The translations under genes and the position numbers were made by a program. The notes under the pieces were generated by a model, which saw nothing but the letters and a program-made list of their open reading frames with translations, ran no database searches and was not told where the DNA came from. A stretch of DNA of 64,000 bases from Deltaproteobacteria bacterium (GTDB lineage: Bacteria; JADJOY01). Positions 8,504-18,121 of this stretch are shown one piece after another. The stretch is from NCBI GenBank assembly GCA_016713535.1, contig JADJOY010000008.1, forward strand, positions 303,730 to 367,729, written 5' to 3'. Positions within the stretch are counted from its first letter, which is position 1. Each line of letters opens with the position of its first letter.

Positions 8504-9631
8504 ATGCGAATCGGGATCGACGCGCGGCTCGGCTTCGGGGACTCCACCGGGCTCGGCATCCATACCAGGCGCCTCATCGGCGCGCTCGCGCGCCACGATG
8601 CGGGGAACGAGTACGTACTCTACGTCGACCGCACCGTCGACGCGCCCGTGTTGCCGCCGAACTTCCGCGTCACGCTGGTGCCGGGGCGGAGTCGGATCGC
8701 CTGTACCAACCTGCGACTGCCGGGCGCGCTGCGGCGTGACCGCATCGACCTCTACCACGCCGTCGCGAACTTCGAGCTCCCGCTCGCGTTCGCTGGGCTG
8801 CGCGTCCTCACGGTCCACGATCTGGTGCCATTGCACCTGCCGGAAACCGTGCCCTGGAAGCACCGGCTTTTCTTCCGGCTCTTCACCGGCCCCGCGCTTC
8901 GCGCCGCGGACCAGGTGGTGGCCGTGTCGGAGCACACGCGCCGCGACCTGATCTCGGCATTCAGGCTCGCCCCGTCGGCGATCGAGGTGGTGCTGAACTG
9001 GGTGAACGAGACGTTTCGTCCACCGTCACGCGGGGCGGACGGTGACGCGCCGGAGCGCGCGGCCGCGCGCCGTGGTCTGCGCACCCCGTACTTCATCTTC
9101 GTCGGCGTTCGCGAGCCCAAGAAGAACCTCGATCGCTTGCTCGACGCGTTCGCGCAGCTCGTCCGCGCTCGACCCGGGTCTTGTCAGCTCGCGATCGTGG
9201 GGCCGAGCGGCTGGCACACGGAGGCACTCGGCGAGCGGATCCATGCGCTCGGCCTCGATGGACACGTACGTCTCACGGGCCGCGTGGCGGAGGCGGACCT
9301 GGTCGAGCTCATGCAAGACGCGCGCGCCCTGGTGTTCCCGTCGCTCACCGAGGGTTTCGGTCTTCCGGTGCTCGAGGCCATGGCCTGTGGCACCGCGGTG
9401 ATCGCGTCGCGCGCCGGCGCTCTGCCCGAGGTCGGTGGCGACGCCGCCGTCTACGTCGATCCGCTCTCGACCACCGACATCGCCGCCGCGCTCGAACGGC
9501 TCCTCGGATCACCGGACCTGGCCCGCGAGCTCGGCGCGCGTGGCGTGGAACGCGCCACGCGCTGGTCCGAGGCCGCCGCCGCGCAGCGCTGGGTCGACCT
9601 CTATCTCGAGCTCTTCAACCGCCCGTCATGA
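8504..9631 (+). CDS. Family 4 glycosyltransferase (1)
   Basis: A complete 375-residue GT-B enzyme. The N-terminal acceptor domain begins MRIGIDARLG and contains TVHDLVPLHLPETVP. The C-terminal donor domain has GVREPKKNL, a PSLTEGFGLPVLEAMA motif with the E-x7-E donor-binding pair, and a GGDAAVYVDP end. It acts in the cytoplasm or at the inner-membrane face, adding one sugar to the growing lipid-linked unit with retention of configuration. Its stop overlaps the next start by 4 nt. It is one of three adjacent GT4 genes with the same architecture, which may have arisen by duplication. Donor specificity is unknown. Confidence 0.9.
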   Translation: MRIGIDARLGFGDSTGLGIHTRRLIGALARHDAGNEYVLYVDRTVDAPVLPPNFRVTLVPGRSRIACTNLRLPGALRRDRIDLYHAVANFELPLAFAGLRVLTVHDLVPLHLPETVPWKHRLFFRLFTGPALRAADQVVAVSEHTRRDLISAFRLAPSAIEVVLNWVNETFRPPSRGADGDAPERAAARRGLRTPYFIFVGVREPKKNLDRLLDAFAQLVRARPGSCQLAIVGPSGWHTEALGERIHALGLDGHVRLTGRVAEADLVELMQDARALVFPSLTEGFGLPVLEAMACGTAVIASRAGALPEVGGDAAVYVDPLSTTDIAAALERLLGSPDLARELGARGVERATRWSEAAAAQRWVDLYLELFNRPS

Positions 9632-10785
9632 CGGCGACGATCGCCCTGGATGCGCGCTGGATTCGCCCGGGTCGCCCGGACGGCGTGGGGCGTTACACCC
9701 GCTCGCTGGCTCGCGAGCTGCTCGCGCTCGACGGCGACGAGCGATACCGCCTCCTCTTCGGCGACGAGGCGGCCCGCCAAGGTTTCGCGGAGGAGTGCGG
9801 ATGCGAGCCCACCGCGCTCGGCTGGGTGGCGCCCGTGCCACTGCTCGGCGCTCGCGACTTCGTCTCGTTTCCCCGCTGGGTGCGGACGCTCGGAATCGAC
9901 TTGCTGCACGTGCCGCACGTGCTCACGTCACCGCTGCACGGTCCGTATCGGACTGTCGCTACGATCCATGACCTCATCCCGTGGCGAGCCCGGGGCGGAG
10001 CCCGGCGCGCGGTCGGCGTGGCGGATCTTCTTCGCGACGCGGGTGCCGCTGCACTTCGTCCTCGGTCGCCTCGATCGGGTCGTGGCGGTGTCGAACGCGA
10101 CGCGCGACGAGCTTCGCGAGGGTCCATGTGTGACCGTACCGGTCGAGGTGGTGGCCAACGGCGTCGATCTGCCGCGTGGCCGCGCCACCGACACCTCGAG
10201 CGCGCGGCAGCGGGGACCGATTCTCTATGTCGGTCGGCTCGATCCGTACAAGAACGTCTCGGCATGGCTTCAGGAGTACGCGGGGCTCCCGGAGGGGATC
10301 CGCCGCACCCATCCGCTGGTGCTGTGTGGCGACCACGACCCGCGGTTCGCCGAGCCGCTGCGCACCGCCGCGGCCGAAGCCGGCATCGCGGACCAGGTGG
10401 ACTGGCGCGGCCACGTCACGGAGGGTGAGCTCGACGTCCTCTACCGGGAGGCAGCCCTGCTGGTTCATCCGTCCCTCGAGGAAGGGTTCGGCCTCACGCT
10501 TCTCGAGGCGATGGCGCGCGGGACACCGGTGGTCGCCTATCGGATCCCCGCGCTCGCAGAGGTCGGAGGGGACGCCGTCTGTTTCGCGGAGCCCGGCGAG
10601 CCGGGTGCGCTCGTGCGGTGCGTGCGGCGACTGCTCGAGTCGCCCGAGGAGCGCTCCCGTCTGGCCGCACTCGGCTTCGCGCGGGCCGAGGAGTTCTCGT
10701 GGCGACGCTGCGCCGTCGCGACTCGCGAGGTCCATCGTCGCGTGCTCGAGAGCACCGTGCTGCGCCGGTGCCCGGCGAGCCGGGC
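9628..10785 (+). CDS. Family 4 glycosyltransferase (2), frameshifted, 3' end uncertain
   Basis: The first 120 residues (IALDARWIRPGRPDGVGRYT to TVATIHDLIPW) are in one frame. The rest, from EPGAEPGARSAWRIFF through LYVGRLDPYKNV and HPSLEEGFGLTLLEAMA to the end, is in another. The switch lies at about 9985-9995 in a CG-rich stretch, fitting loss of two bases or gain of one. No stop occurs in the second frame before the next gene begins at 10786; it runs on to 11125. The true end is therefore hidden by another indel, or the two GT4 units are fused. I end the entry at the next ATG. Function is as for its neighbours: one glycosyl transfer step, retaining GT-B type. Confidence 0.75.
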
Positions 10786-11884
10786 ATGGAGCGCCCAGCC
10801 CATGTGCTCGTGGACGCGCGGAAGGCCTTCGATGGCGGAATCGGTCGACACGTCCGTGAGATCGTGCGGCGGCTGCCGGAGCACCTTCCGAGCTGGACGT
10901 TCAGCCTGCTGGTCGAGCCCGGGCAGGGCGAGCGACTCGCCGCACATGGGCTGGACACAGACCGCTTCAGGTTCATCGACGAGTCGAGTGGGAAGTACGG
11001 CCTGGCCGAGATGGTGTCGCTCGGCGGCGTCGCGAGGCGGCTGCGTGCCGACCTCTTCCACGCCCCGCACTACGTGTTGCCGCCGGGACTGCCGTGCCCC
11101 GCGCTGGTCACCATCCACGACGTGATCCACCTCAAGCGCCCGGCGACGCCCTTTGCATCGACTGTACGCGCGCGCGGTGATGCGTTCGGCCTGCCGCCAG
11201 GCCCGCACGGTGCTCACCGTGTCCGAGGCGAGCGCTCGTGACCTCCAGACGTGGCTCGGTGTGGCGCGCGAGCGGATCGCGGTGATTCCCAACGGGGTGG
11301 AGGTCCCAGACCCGCCACCCACGCCACGGGGGGCCGGGCGCTACGTCCTCTACGTGGGAAGCCTCAAGCCACACAAGAACGTCTCGACGCTGGTGGCGAG
11401 CTTCGCCCGTGTGCCGGCGAGCGCCGGGCTCGAGCTCTGGCTCGCGGGGCAGTGGAACAACGAAGAGCGGCACCGGCGCCAGCTCGAGCGCCAGGTCGCG
11501 TCCGCCGGGCTCGGTCGACGCGTTCGATTCGTCGGCGGGTTCCCGGACTCGAGCCAGGCGGCACTGTTCGCGGGCGCGACGCTGCTGGTGGCACCCGCGT
11601 GGGAAGAGGGCTTCGGGCTGCCGCCCCTGGAGGCGCTCGCGCTCGGCACCCCGGTCATCGCGAGCCGGCGTGGTGCACAGCCGGAGGTGCTCGGACGGGC
11701 CGCGGAGTTCGTGGACGGCGGTGACCCAGAGGAGCTCACCCGCTCGATCGTCGCCGTGGCTTCGTGGCCCCCCGCCGAGAGGCAAGCGCGCGTCGCGCTC
11801 GGCCGTGATCGCGCCCGTTCCTTTTCGTGGCATGCCGCGGCGCGGCAAACCGCCGACGTTTATCGGGCCGCCATCAAGGGGTAG
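10786..11884 (+). CDS. Family 4 glycosyltransferase (3), one frameshift
   Basis: Starts MERPAHVLVDARKAF and continues to TIHDVIHLKRPATP, then shifts frame at 11151-11155, where a TTT run probably has one T too many. The second part reads LHRLYARAVMRSACRQ, LYVGSLKPHKNV, APAWEEGFGLPPLEALA and a final WHAAARQTADVYRAA. The intact protein would be about 365 residues, the usual size for this subgroup. The start ATG lies in the 3' end of the preceding GT4 gene. A promoter-like element 14 nt after its stop suggests that the next gene begins a new transcript. Confidence 0.8.
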
Positions 11885-11897
11885 GGGTGCCACACTG

Positions 11898-11926
11898 TTG
11901 ACGCCCCCAAGCTGTAGTGCTAATCC
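11898..11926 (+). promoter_or_regulatory. Candidate sigma-70 promoter with extended -10
   Basis: TTGACG at 11898-11903, a 17-nt spacer, then TAATCC at 11921-11926 with TG two bases upstream (TGCTAAT). It lies 14 nt after a stop codon and about 175 nt before the next start, so it would produce a long leader. Confidence 0.5.
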
Positions 11927-11932
11927 ACGTTT

Positions 11933-12100
11933 CGTAGGACCGCGAGCCTCGACGGAAGGAAGCGACGCTCGCGCGCTGCGCACCGGCCCCGTCTCCCGGG
12001 CTCACCGGTGGCCGGTGGGAGACCACCGGAGATGCCGGCGTGAACATCTAGCCGCCGCTCGGTTCCGGGGAACCGCCCTCGGTGCCTGGCTCAACTACGG
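11933..12100 (+). promoter_or_regulatory. Structured leader upstream of the GT4/WcaJ/Ugd run
   Basis: Several inverted repeats fill this gap. CGCGAGC at 11941-11947 pairs with GCTCGCG at 11967-11973. GTCTCCC at 11991-11997 pairs with GGGAGAC at 12017-12023 and encloses ACCGG-TGG-CCGGT. A GGTTCC/GGAACC pair lies near 12060-12073. I do not recognise a known riboswitch consensus. It may be an attenuator or a 5' UTR element for the downstream polysaccharide genes. Folding is by eye only. Confidence 0.35.
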
Positions 12101-13282
12101 GTGCATCCGGTGCAGATCGCCCTGGTCCACGACTGGCTCAACGGCATGCGCGGAGGGGAGAAGTGCCTCGAGCAAGTCTGCGAGCTCTTTCCCACCGCCG
12201 ATGTCTTCACGTTGATTCACGAGCCAGGGCAGGTGTCGCCGACGATCGAGTCGCACTCGATCCGCACCTCGTTCCTCCAGCGTCTCCCCGGCCGGCGCCG
12301 CTTCTACCGGCACTTCCTCCCGCTCTTCCCGACGGCCATCGAGCGCCTCGACCTTCGGGGCTACGATTTCGTGGTGAGCCTCAGCCACTGCGTCGCGAAG
12401 GGGGCCCGGGTCGAGGCGGGCACGCCTCATCTCTGTTACTGCTTCACACCGATGCGCTACGCGTGGGACCTGGAGGGGGAATATTTCTCGCGCGAGCGCT
12501 CCTCGGCGCCGGTGCGCTGGGCGGCCGCGCGCGTACTGCCTTATCTGCGCCGCTGGGACGTGGCGAGCTCGGCGCGGGTGACTCGGTTCGTCGCGATCTC
12601 GGAGCACGTCCGGGAGCGTGTCCGGCGCATCTACGGGCGCGACGCCGGCATGATCTACCCGCCGGTGGACACCGAAGCGTTCCGTCCCGACACCGCTCCG
12701 CCGCAGCGCGAGGACTTCTACCTGATGGTCACGGCGCTGGCTCCCTACAAGGGCGTGGACGTCGCGATCGAGGCCTTCCGCGGTACCGGGCGCCGACTCG
12801 TCGTGATCGGCAAGGGGCAGGACGAGCGACGGCTACGCGCCGTCGCGGGACCCGAGGTCACCTTCCTCGGCTGGGTCGACGCAGCCACGCTGCGCGATGC
12901 CTACGCGCGCTGCCGCGCGTTCCTGCATCCCGCCGACGAGGACTTCGGCATCGCCCCGGTCGAGGCGCAGGCGATGGGCACCCCGGTGATCGGACATGCG
13001 CGCGGCGGGTTGCTCGAGACGGTCCGTGACCTCGCCGGCGCGGGTCGCGACGAGCCGACCGGTGTTCTCTTCGAGCCGCTGACCCCGGACGCACTGCGGG
13101 ACGCGATCGATCGCTTCGAGGCCGCGCGCGGTGCCTTCGGCGCAGAGGCGATCCGGCGTCACGCGCAGCGCTTCTCGACGCAAGTGTTCAGGGACGAGTT
13201 CGCGGCCCTGGTTCGATCCATGACGACTGGCGGCGGGGTGCCGAGCGCCTCTGCGCCGTCCCGGGTGGCGCCGTCATGCTGA
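12101..13282 (+). CDS. Family 4 glycosyltransferase, WbaZ/mannosyltransferase-like
   Basis: A 393-residue GT-B protein of a different subgroup from the three upstream. It opens IALVHDWLNGMRGGEKCLE, a lead typical of WbaZ-type mannosyl/rhamnosyl transferases, with CYCFTPMRYAWDL in the acceptor domain. The donor domain has ALAPYKGVDVAIEAF, FLGWVDAATLRDAY and HPADEDFGIAPVEAQAMG, where the E-x7-E pair is kept. Start is GTG at 12101, or GTG at 12110, which sits closer to the first strand; neither has a strong ribosome site. Its end overlaps the next start by 7 nt, so it is coupled to the initiating transferase gene. Confidence 0.88.
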   Translation: MHPVQIALVHDWLNGMRGGEKCLEQVCELFPTADVFTLIHEPGQVSPTIESHSIRTSFLQRLPGRRRFYRHFLPLFPTAIERLDLRGYDFVVSLSHCVAKGARVEAGTPHLCYCFTPMRYAWDLEGEYFSRERSSAPVRWAAARVLPYLRRWDVASSARVTRFVAISEHVRERVRRIYGRDAGMIYPPVDTEAFRPDTAPPQREDFYLMVTALAPYKGVDVAIEAFRGTGRRLVVIGKGQDERRLRAVAGPEVTFLGWVDAATLRDAYARCRAFLHPADEDFGIAPVEAQAMGTPVIGHARGGLLETVRDLAGAGRDEPTGVLFEPLTPDALRDAIDRFEAARGAFGAEAIRRHAQRFSTQVFRDEFAALVRSMTTGGGVPSASAPSRVAPSC

Positions 13283-14694
13283 AGAAGTACAGCCACCTCT
13301 TCCTCAGCCTGCTGGTGGTCAGCGACCTGGTGATCATCGCCGGCGCGTGGCTGCTGTCCTTCTGGCTGCGGTTCTTCAGCCCACTCGTCACGGACGCCAT
13401 CCCGATCCGCTACGGCGTCCCGGAGCTCGAGCGCTACACCAAGCTGCTGGTGCTGGTGCTGCCGATCTTCTACGCGCTCTTCCGCAGCCACGGGCTCTAC
13501 CAGCCGCAGCGGATCGCGCGGCGCTCACGTGAGCTGATGAACCTGATCCGAGCCTCCAGCCTCGCCGTCGGCAGCTTGATCGTCGTCGACTCGATGTTCC
13601 GCGAGTTCTTCCAGGCCTCGCGCGTCGTGTTCGCGATTTTCCTGCCCCTCGAGCTGGTGGGCGTGGTCGCGGTCCGGTCGGTGATCCGGGGGCTCCTGCG
13701 GCAGCTCCGCAAGCGTGGCCAGAACCTGCGGCACGTCGTGATCGTGGGGGCCGGGAGCCTCGGTGGCGAGGTGGTCGACCGGATACTCAGGCATCCGGAG
13801 ATGGGCCTGCACGTCGTCGGTATCCTCGGCAAGGATGGGTCGAAGGTCGGCACGCTGGTGCGCGGAATTCCCATCACCGGTGTGTACGAGGACGTGACGC
13901 GCATCCTCCAGGGCGGCGGCATCGATCAGGTGATCGTGGCCATCCCGATGGAGTCGCACGACCGATTCGTGCGCGTGCTCGAGGCGGTCGGCGCGTTCAT
14001 GGTGGACATCAAGGTGGTGCCGGATCTCTACCGGTTCATCAGCCTGCGCGGGGGAATCGAGGATTTCGACGGGATCCCCGTGGTGAACATCCTCGAAACG
14101 CCGCTCTACGGCTGGAACCGGTTGCTCAAGCGGGCGTGCGACGTGGTGGTGTCCGCGATCGTCCTCGTGTTCGCGGCGCCGCTGATGCTACTGATCGGGC
14201 TCGCAATCCGCGTCAGCTCTCCCGGGCCGATCTTCTACCGACAGGAACGCATGGGGCTGGACGGCCAGACGTTCCGGATGTACAAGTTTCGGACGATGCG
14301 CGTCGACGCAGAGGCCGAAACGGGACCGGTCTGGGCGGCGGAAGAGGATCCACGGCGCACTTCGTTCGGCGGCTGGTTGAGGCGCTGGAGCCTCGACGAG
14401 CTACCGCAGCTCTTCAACGTGCTGCGCGGACAGATGAGCCTGGTGGGACCGCGACCCGAACGACCGGTGTTCATTCACAGCTTCAAGGACCAGATTCCCA
14501 AGTACATGCTACGCCACCGCATGCAGGCCGGCGTGACCGGCTGGGCCCAGGTAAACGGGTGGCGGGGCAACACCTCGCTGGAGCAGCGAATCGCTTGTGA
14601 TCTCTACTACATCGAGAACTGGTCCCTGTCGTTCGACCTTCGTATCCTGGGCCTGACCTTCATCAAGGGACTGCGACACAAGAACGCGTATTGA
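13276..14694 (+). CDS. Undecaprenyl-phosphate sugar-1-phosphate transferase, WcaJ/WbaP type
   Basis: It starts polysaccharide repeat units by moving hexose-1-phosphate from a UDP-sugar to undecaprenyl phosphate. The 472-residue protein has four N-terminal membrane helices (about 5-140), a central Rossmann-like CoA-binding-type domain beginning VVIVGAGSLGGEV, a fifth hydrophobic reentrant helix near 290-310, and the C-terminal catalytic domain. The latter includes RMGLDGQTFRMYKFRTMR, WSLDELPQLFNVL with its DE pair, MSLVGPRPE and AGVTGWAQVNG. Full length and intact, it is the strongest marker that this locus makes a polyprenol-assembled extracellular or capsular polysaccharide. Glucose-1-phosphate is the usual substrate of the group; the actual sugar is not certain. 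Confidence 0.93.
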   Translation: MLKKYSHLFLSLLVVSDLVIIAGAWLLSFWLRFFSPLVTDAIPIRYGVPELERYTKLLVLVLPIFYALFRSHGLYQPQRIARRSRELMNLIRASSLAVGSLIVVDSMFREFFQASRVVFAIFLPLELVGVVAVRSVIRGLLRQLRKRGQNLRHVVIVGAGSLGGEVVDRILRHPEMGLHVVGILGKDGSKVGTLVRGIPITGVYEDVTRILQGGGIDQVIVAIPMESHDRFVRVLEAVGAFMVDIKVVPDLYRFISLRGGIEDFDGIPVVNILETPLYGWNRLLKRACDVVVSAIVLVFAAPLMLLIGLAIRVSSPGPIFYRQERMGLDGQTFRMYKFRTMRVDAEAETGPVWAAEEDPRRTSFGGWLRRWSLDELPQLFNVLRGQMSLVGPRPERPVFIHSFKDQIPKYMLRHRMQAGVTGWAQVNGWRGNTSLEQRIACDLYYIENWSLSFDLRILGLTFIKGLRHKNAY

Positions 14695-14771
14695 GGCCGC
14701 TCGCCGCCGGGGTGGGGCGCCCGCGACGGGGTCGCGAGCGCATCGAGCGCGGTGCGGGGGAGGAGAGTTAC

Positions 14772-16070
14772 GTGGAAGTGTGCGTGGTGGGAACGGGTTA
14801 CGTGGGCCTCGTCGCGGGAACGTGTTTCGCGGACAGCGGCCGGGACGTCGTGTGCGTCGACAAGGACGCGGCCAAGATCGAAGCGCTCAACGCGGGCAAG
14901 GTGCCGATCTACGAGCCCGGTCTCGCCGAGCTGGTGGCGCGCAACCGAGCCGAGGGCCGGCTCACCTTCACCACCGACCTCGCGGCCGGGGTGCAGAAGA
15001 GCAAGCTGGTCTTCATCGCCGTCGGAACGCCCCAGGGTGACGATGGCCGAGCCGACAAGCGCTTCGTTCTGGAGGTCGCGCGCGGCATCGGCCGGACCAT
15101 GAACGGCTACAAGATCATCGTCGACAAGTCGACCGTTCCGGTGGGCACGGCGGAGGAAGTGCGGGCCGCGGTCCGCTCCGAGACCAGCCACCCGTTCGAC
15201 GTGGTGTCGAATCCCGAGTTCCTGAAGGAAGGCGACGCGATCCAGGACTTCATGAAGCCGGATCGCGTCGTGATCGGCACGGACAAGCCCGAGGTCGCCG
15301 AGGTGATTAAGGAGCTCTACGCACCGTTCGTGCGCACCGACAAGCCGATCCTGGTGATGGACATCCCGTCGGCCGAGATGACGAAGTACGCGGCGAACGC
15401 GCTGCTCGCCACCAAGATCAGCTTCATGAACGAGATCGCGCGAGTGTGCGAGCGCGTGGGCGCCGACGTCACGGCCGTGCGCAAGGGCATCGGCTCGGAT
15501 TCGCGGATCGGTCCCCACTTCCTGTTCCCCGGCCTCGGGTACGGCGGGTCGTGTTTCCCCAAGGACGTCCAGGCGGTCATCCGCACCGGCGCCGATCACG
15601 GCGTCGAGATGGAGATCCTCGACGCCGTCGAGCGCGTGAACCAGAGCCAGCGCCAGCACTTCATCGACAAGGTGATGCGCCACTTCGGCAACGACCTGAG
15701 CGGCCGCACGCTCGCGGTTTGGGGCTTGAGCTTCAAGCCGCGGACCGACGACATGCGCATGGCGCCGTCGGTCACCATCATCGAGGCGTTCCTGCAGGCT
15801 GGAGCCATCGTGCGCGCCCACGATCCCGAGGCGATGCCCGAGGCGAAGCGGTTCTTCGGTGACCGCGTCGTCTTCTGCGACACGAACTACGCGGCCATCG
15901 AGGGCGCGGACGCGGTGGTGATCGTGACCGAGTGGAACGAGTTCCGCCGCCCGGACTTCGAGCGCGTTCGAGCTAGCCTGAAGCAGCCGGTGATCTTCGA
16001 CGGACGTAACCTGTACAACAAGGACGAGATGCAGGCGCTCGGCTTCTCGTACCACTCGATCGGTCGCTGA
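14772..16070 (+). CDS. ugd: UDP-glucose 6-dehydrogenase
   Basis: Oxidises UDP-glucose to UDP-glucuronate with two NAD+. The 432-residue product has the N-terminal NAD motif [17 protein letters not shown], the linking helix [20 protein letters not shown], the catalytic thiolate C261 in [10 protein letters not shown], and the C-terminal UDP-binding domain with [18 protein letters not shown] at 14772 is preferred because GGGGAGGAGAG lies just upstream and the NAD strand follows at once; the frame is open another 81 nt upstream, giving a non-conserved extension. Its product is the substrate of the epimerase/decarboxylase encoded next, so the two probably supply UDP-glucuronate and UDP-xylose to the glycosyltransferases. 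Confidence 0.95.
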   Translation: MEVCVVGTGYVGLVAGTCFADSGRDVVCVDKDAAKIEALNAGKVPIYEPGLAELVARNRAEGRLTFTTDLAAGVQKSKLVFIAVGTPQGDDGRADKRFVLEVARGIGRTMNGYKIIVDKSTVPVGTAEEVRAAVRSETSHPFDVVSNPEFLKEGDAIQDFMKPDRVVIGTDKPEVAEVIKELYAPFVRTDKPILVMDIPSAEMTKYAANALLATKISFMNEIARVCERVGADVTAVRKGIGSDSRIGPHFLFPGLGYGGSCFPKDVQAVIRTGADHGVEMEILDAVERVNQSQRQHFIDKVMRHFGNDLSGRTLAVWGLSFKPRTDDMRMAPSVTIIEAFLQAGAIVRAHDPEAMPEAKRFFGDRVVFCDTNYAAIEGADAVVIVTEWNEFRRPDFERVRASLKQPVIFDGRNLYNKDEMQALGFSYHSIGR

Positions 16071-16111
16071 GCTCGAGGCACGAGCGCGATTTCGAGGAAG
16101 GAAACCGACTC

Positions 16112-17058
16112 ATGGGACGGGTACTCATCACGGGCGGCGCGGCTTCATCGGTTCTCACCTGTCCGACCGGTTTCTGGCCGACGGTCACGAGGTCATCTGC
16201 GTCGACAACCTGCTCACCGGCGAGATGGACAACATCGGCCATCTCCTCGGCCACGAGCGGTTCCACTTCATCAAGCTCGACGTCACCAACTACCTGTACG
16301 TGGAGGGGCCGCTCGACGCGATCCTGCACTTCGCGTCGCCGGCGAGCCCGATCGACTACCTCGAGCTGCCGATCCAGACGCTCAAGGTGGGCTCGCTCGG
16401 CACCCACAAAGCCCTCGGGCTCGCGAAGGCGAAGGGGGCGCGCTTCCTGCTCGCGTCCACCTCCGAGGTCTACGGCGACCCCAAGGTCCATCCCCAGACC
16501 GAGGACTACTGGGGCAACGTGAATCCGATCGGTCCGCGCGGCGTCTATGACGAAGCGAAGCGCTTCGCCGAGGCGATGACGATGGCCTATCACCGCACCC
16601 ACGGAGTCGCCACGCGGATCGTGCGGATCTTCAACACCTACGGTCCGCGCATGCGCATCCGTGATGGGCGCGTGGTGCCGACGTTCTTGGCGCAGGCGAT
16701 CCGCAACGAGGACATCACGGTCTTCGGTGACGGCAGCCAGACACGCAGCTTCTGCTTCGTGAGCGACCTGGTCGACGGGCTGGTGCGGCTCCTCAACTCG
16801 GACAGCGAGGGGCCGGTCAACATCGGCAACCCGCGCGAGATGACGATCTACGAGTTCGCCGAGACGATCATCCGCATCACCGGCTCCAAGAGTCGGATCG
16901 TGAAGCGGCCGCTGCCCGAGGATGATCCCAAGGTGCGGCGCCCCGACATCACGCTGGCGCGCACGAAGCTGGGCTGGGAGCCGCAGGTCAGCCTCGAAGA
17001 GGGCATCTCGCGCACCCTGGACGACTTCCGCAAGCGCATCCTCGGTGGGGCCCGCTGA
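16112..17058 (+). CDS. UDP-glucuronate decarboxylase-like SDR epimerase (one frameshift)
   Basis: An extended SDR of about 315 residues once repaired. It begins [11 protein letters not shown], where one G is missing at about 16139 inside the NAD-binding GxxGxxG loop; restoring it gives [11 protein letters not shown] and an unbroken protein. Further motifs are [13 protein letters not shown], the catalytic [15 protein letters not shown] (YxxxK), [10 protein letters not shown] and the nucleotide-sugar pocket [18 protein letters not shown]. These match UDP-xylose synthase more closely than UDP-glucose epimerase. It lies 41 nt after ugd, whose product it would decarboxylate. The break lies in the cofactor loop, so the protein would be dead if the indel were real, but no other decay is visible. 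Confidence 0.85.
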
Positions 17059-17074
17059 AGTCCCGGTCCGCGCG

Positions 17075-17947
17075 ATGAACGGTGCGCCAGCGGCCGACGA
17101 CCTGGCCGAGATCGAGGTCGTCGGGCCGGAGCAGGTGCGTCGCTGGCGCCGAGGCCTGGCTTTCGGTGGTGGCGCGCTCGCGCTCGGCGCGTTCCTGACC
17201 GCGCACCCGTGGTGGAGCGGACCGTGCATCGACGGCGCGTGGGTCTCGGCCTGCTACGTCCTGGGTGGGATCGGTGTCGGCGCGGCGCTCGGCGCGCGCT
17301 GGCTCTCCGGATTCATCGCGCACCGTCCGGCCTGGCGCGAGAACGTGTACTCGCTGGCGCTGGCCTTCGTGCTTGCGCTGGTGATCCGGACGTTCGTGGT
17401 CCAGGCGTTCAAGATCCCTTCCGGCTCGATGTTGCCGACGCTCCAGATCGGCGATCACATCCTGGTCGTCAAGTTCTCGTACGGCACCCGCATCCCGTTC
17501 ACGGATCACGTGGTGAAGGCGCTCGGCCTGCGCGAGCCGCGGCGCGGCGACGTCGTGGTCTTCCGGTATCCGGGCAACGAGTGCGAGGACTACATCAAGC
17601 GGATCATCGGCCTGCCCGGCGACACCGTCGAGGTGCGCAACCGGCGCGTGTTCATCAACGGCGAGGCGCTCGACGACCGGTGGGGCAAGTGTCCCGACGG
17701 CCTGTTGCTGTCGAGCCCCGAGGCCAACTGCGGGGCACTGACCCACATCGATTCCATGGCGCCCTTCCACGTGCCCGAGAACGACTACTTCATGATGGGT
17801 GACAACCGCGAGCGCAGCCAGGACAGCCGGGTGTGGGGCAGCGTCAGCGGCGACAAGATCCTGGGACGGGCCGTGCGGATCTACTGGTCGTGGGACGGTG
17901 AGAGCCACCTGCCGCGACTGACCCGGATCGGTCGCGCGGTCGAGTGA
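17075..17947 (+). CDS. lepB: Signal peptidase I
   Basis: Cleaves signal peptides of exported proteins at the outer face of the inner membrane. The 290-residue protein has two or three N-terminal hydrophobic segments (about 25-45, 52-75, 88-108) and the Ser/Lys dyad. S118 is in KIPSGSMLPTL, and K175 is in DYIKRIIGLPGD. Later come the RVFINGE strand and the box E motif MMGDNRERSQDSR. Cysteines at an ECEDY site and in a KCPDGLLL/EANCG insert are extra to the core family. The ATG at 17075 is 16 nt after the epimerase stop, so it is the last gene of the polysaccharide run. A hairpin follows. Confidence 0.94.
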   Translation: MNGAPAADDLAEIEVVGPEQVRRWRRGLAFGGGALALGAFLTAHPWWSGPCIDGAWVSACYVLGGIGVGAALGARWLSGFIAHRPAWRENVYSLALAFVLALVIRTFVVQAFKIPSGSMLPTLQIGDHILVVKFSYGTRIPFTDHVVKALGLREPRRGDVVVFRYPGNECEDYIKRIIGLPGDTVEVRNRRVFINGEALDDRWGKCPDGLLLSSPEANCGALTHIDSMAPFHVPENDYFMMGDNRERSQDSRVWGSVSGDKILGRAVRIYWSWDGESHLPRLTRIGRAVE

Positions 17948-18027
17948 CGAAGAGGCCGGGCACTCGTGCCCGCCCCACCAACCCCCGCGAGCACGTCAGG
18001 CGACGTCGCTCGGGCCCAGGAGAGGGC

Positions 18028-18059
18028 ATCCCCCGCGAGGGGCTTTCCCTGCGGGGGAT
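18028..18059. terminator. Hairpin between convergent genes
   Basis: ATCCCCCGC at 18028-18036 pairs with GCGGGGGAT at 18051-18059, extended by AGGG/CCCT with one bulged G and a GCTTT-type loop. It lies between the lepB stop and the stop of the export gene facing it, so it is probably bidirectional. A smaller GGGCAC/GTGCCC palindrome at 17958-17971 lies just after lepB. Confidence 0.6.
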
Positions 18060-18121
18060 CCGGGCGCTAGCGAGGGGCGAGCGCCCTCGCGGCCACGGCC
18101 CGGATGCGATCGGGCGAAGGC

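Noticed and set aside
8504-11884. Three adjacent GT4 genes as one duplicated or misassembled gene
   Set aside because: The three share architecture but differ throughout in sequence and length, so they are distinct paralogues rather than assembly duplicates.
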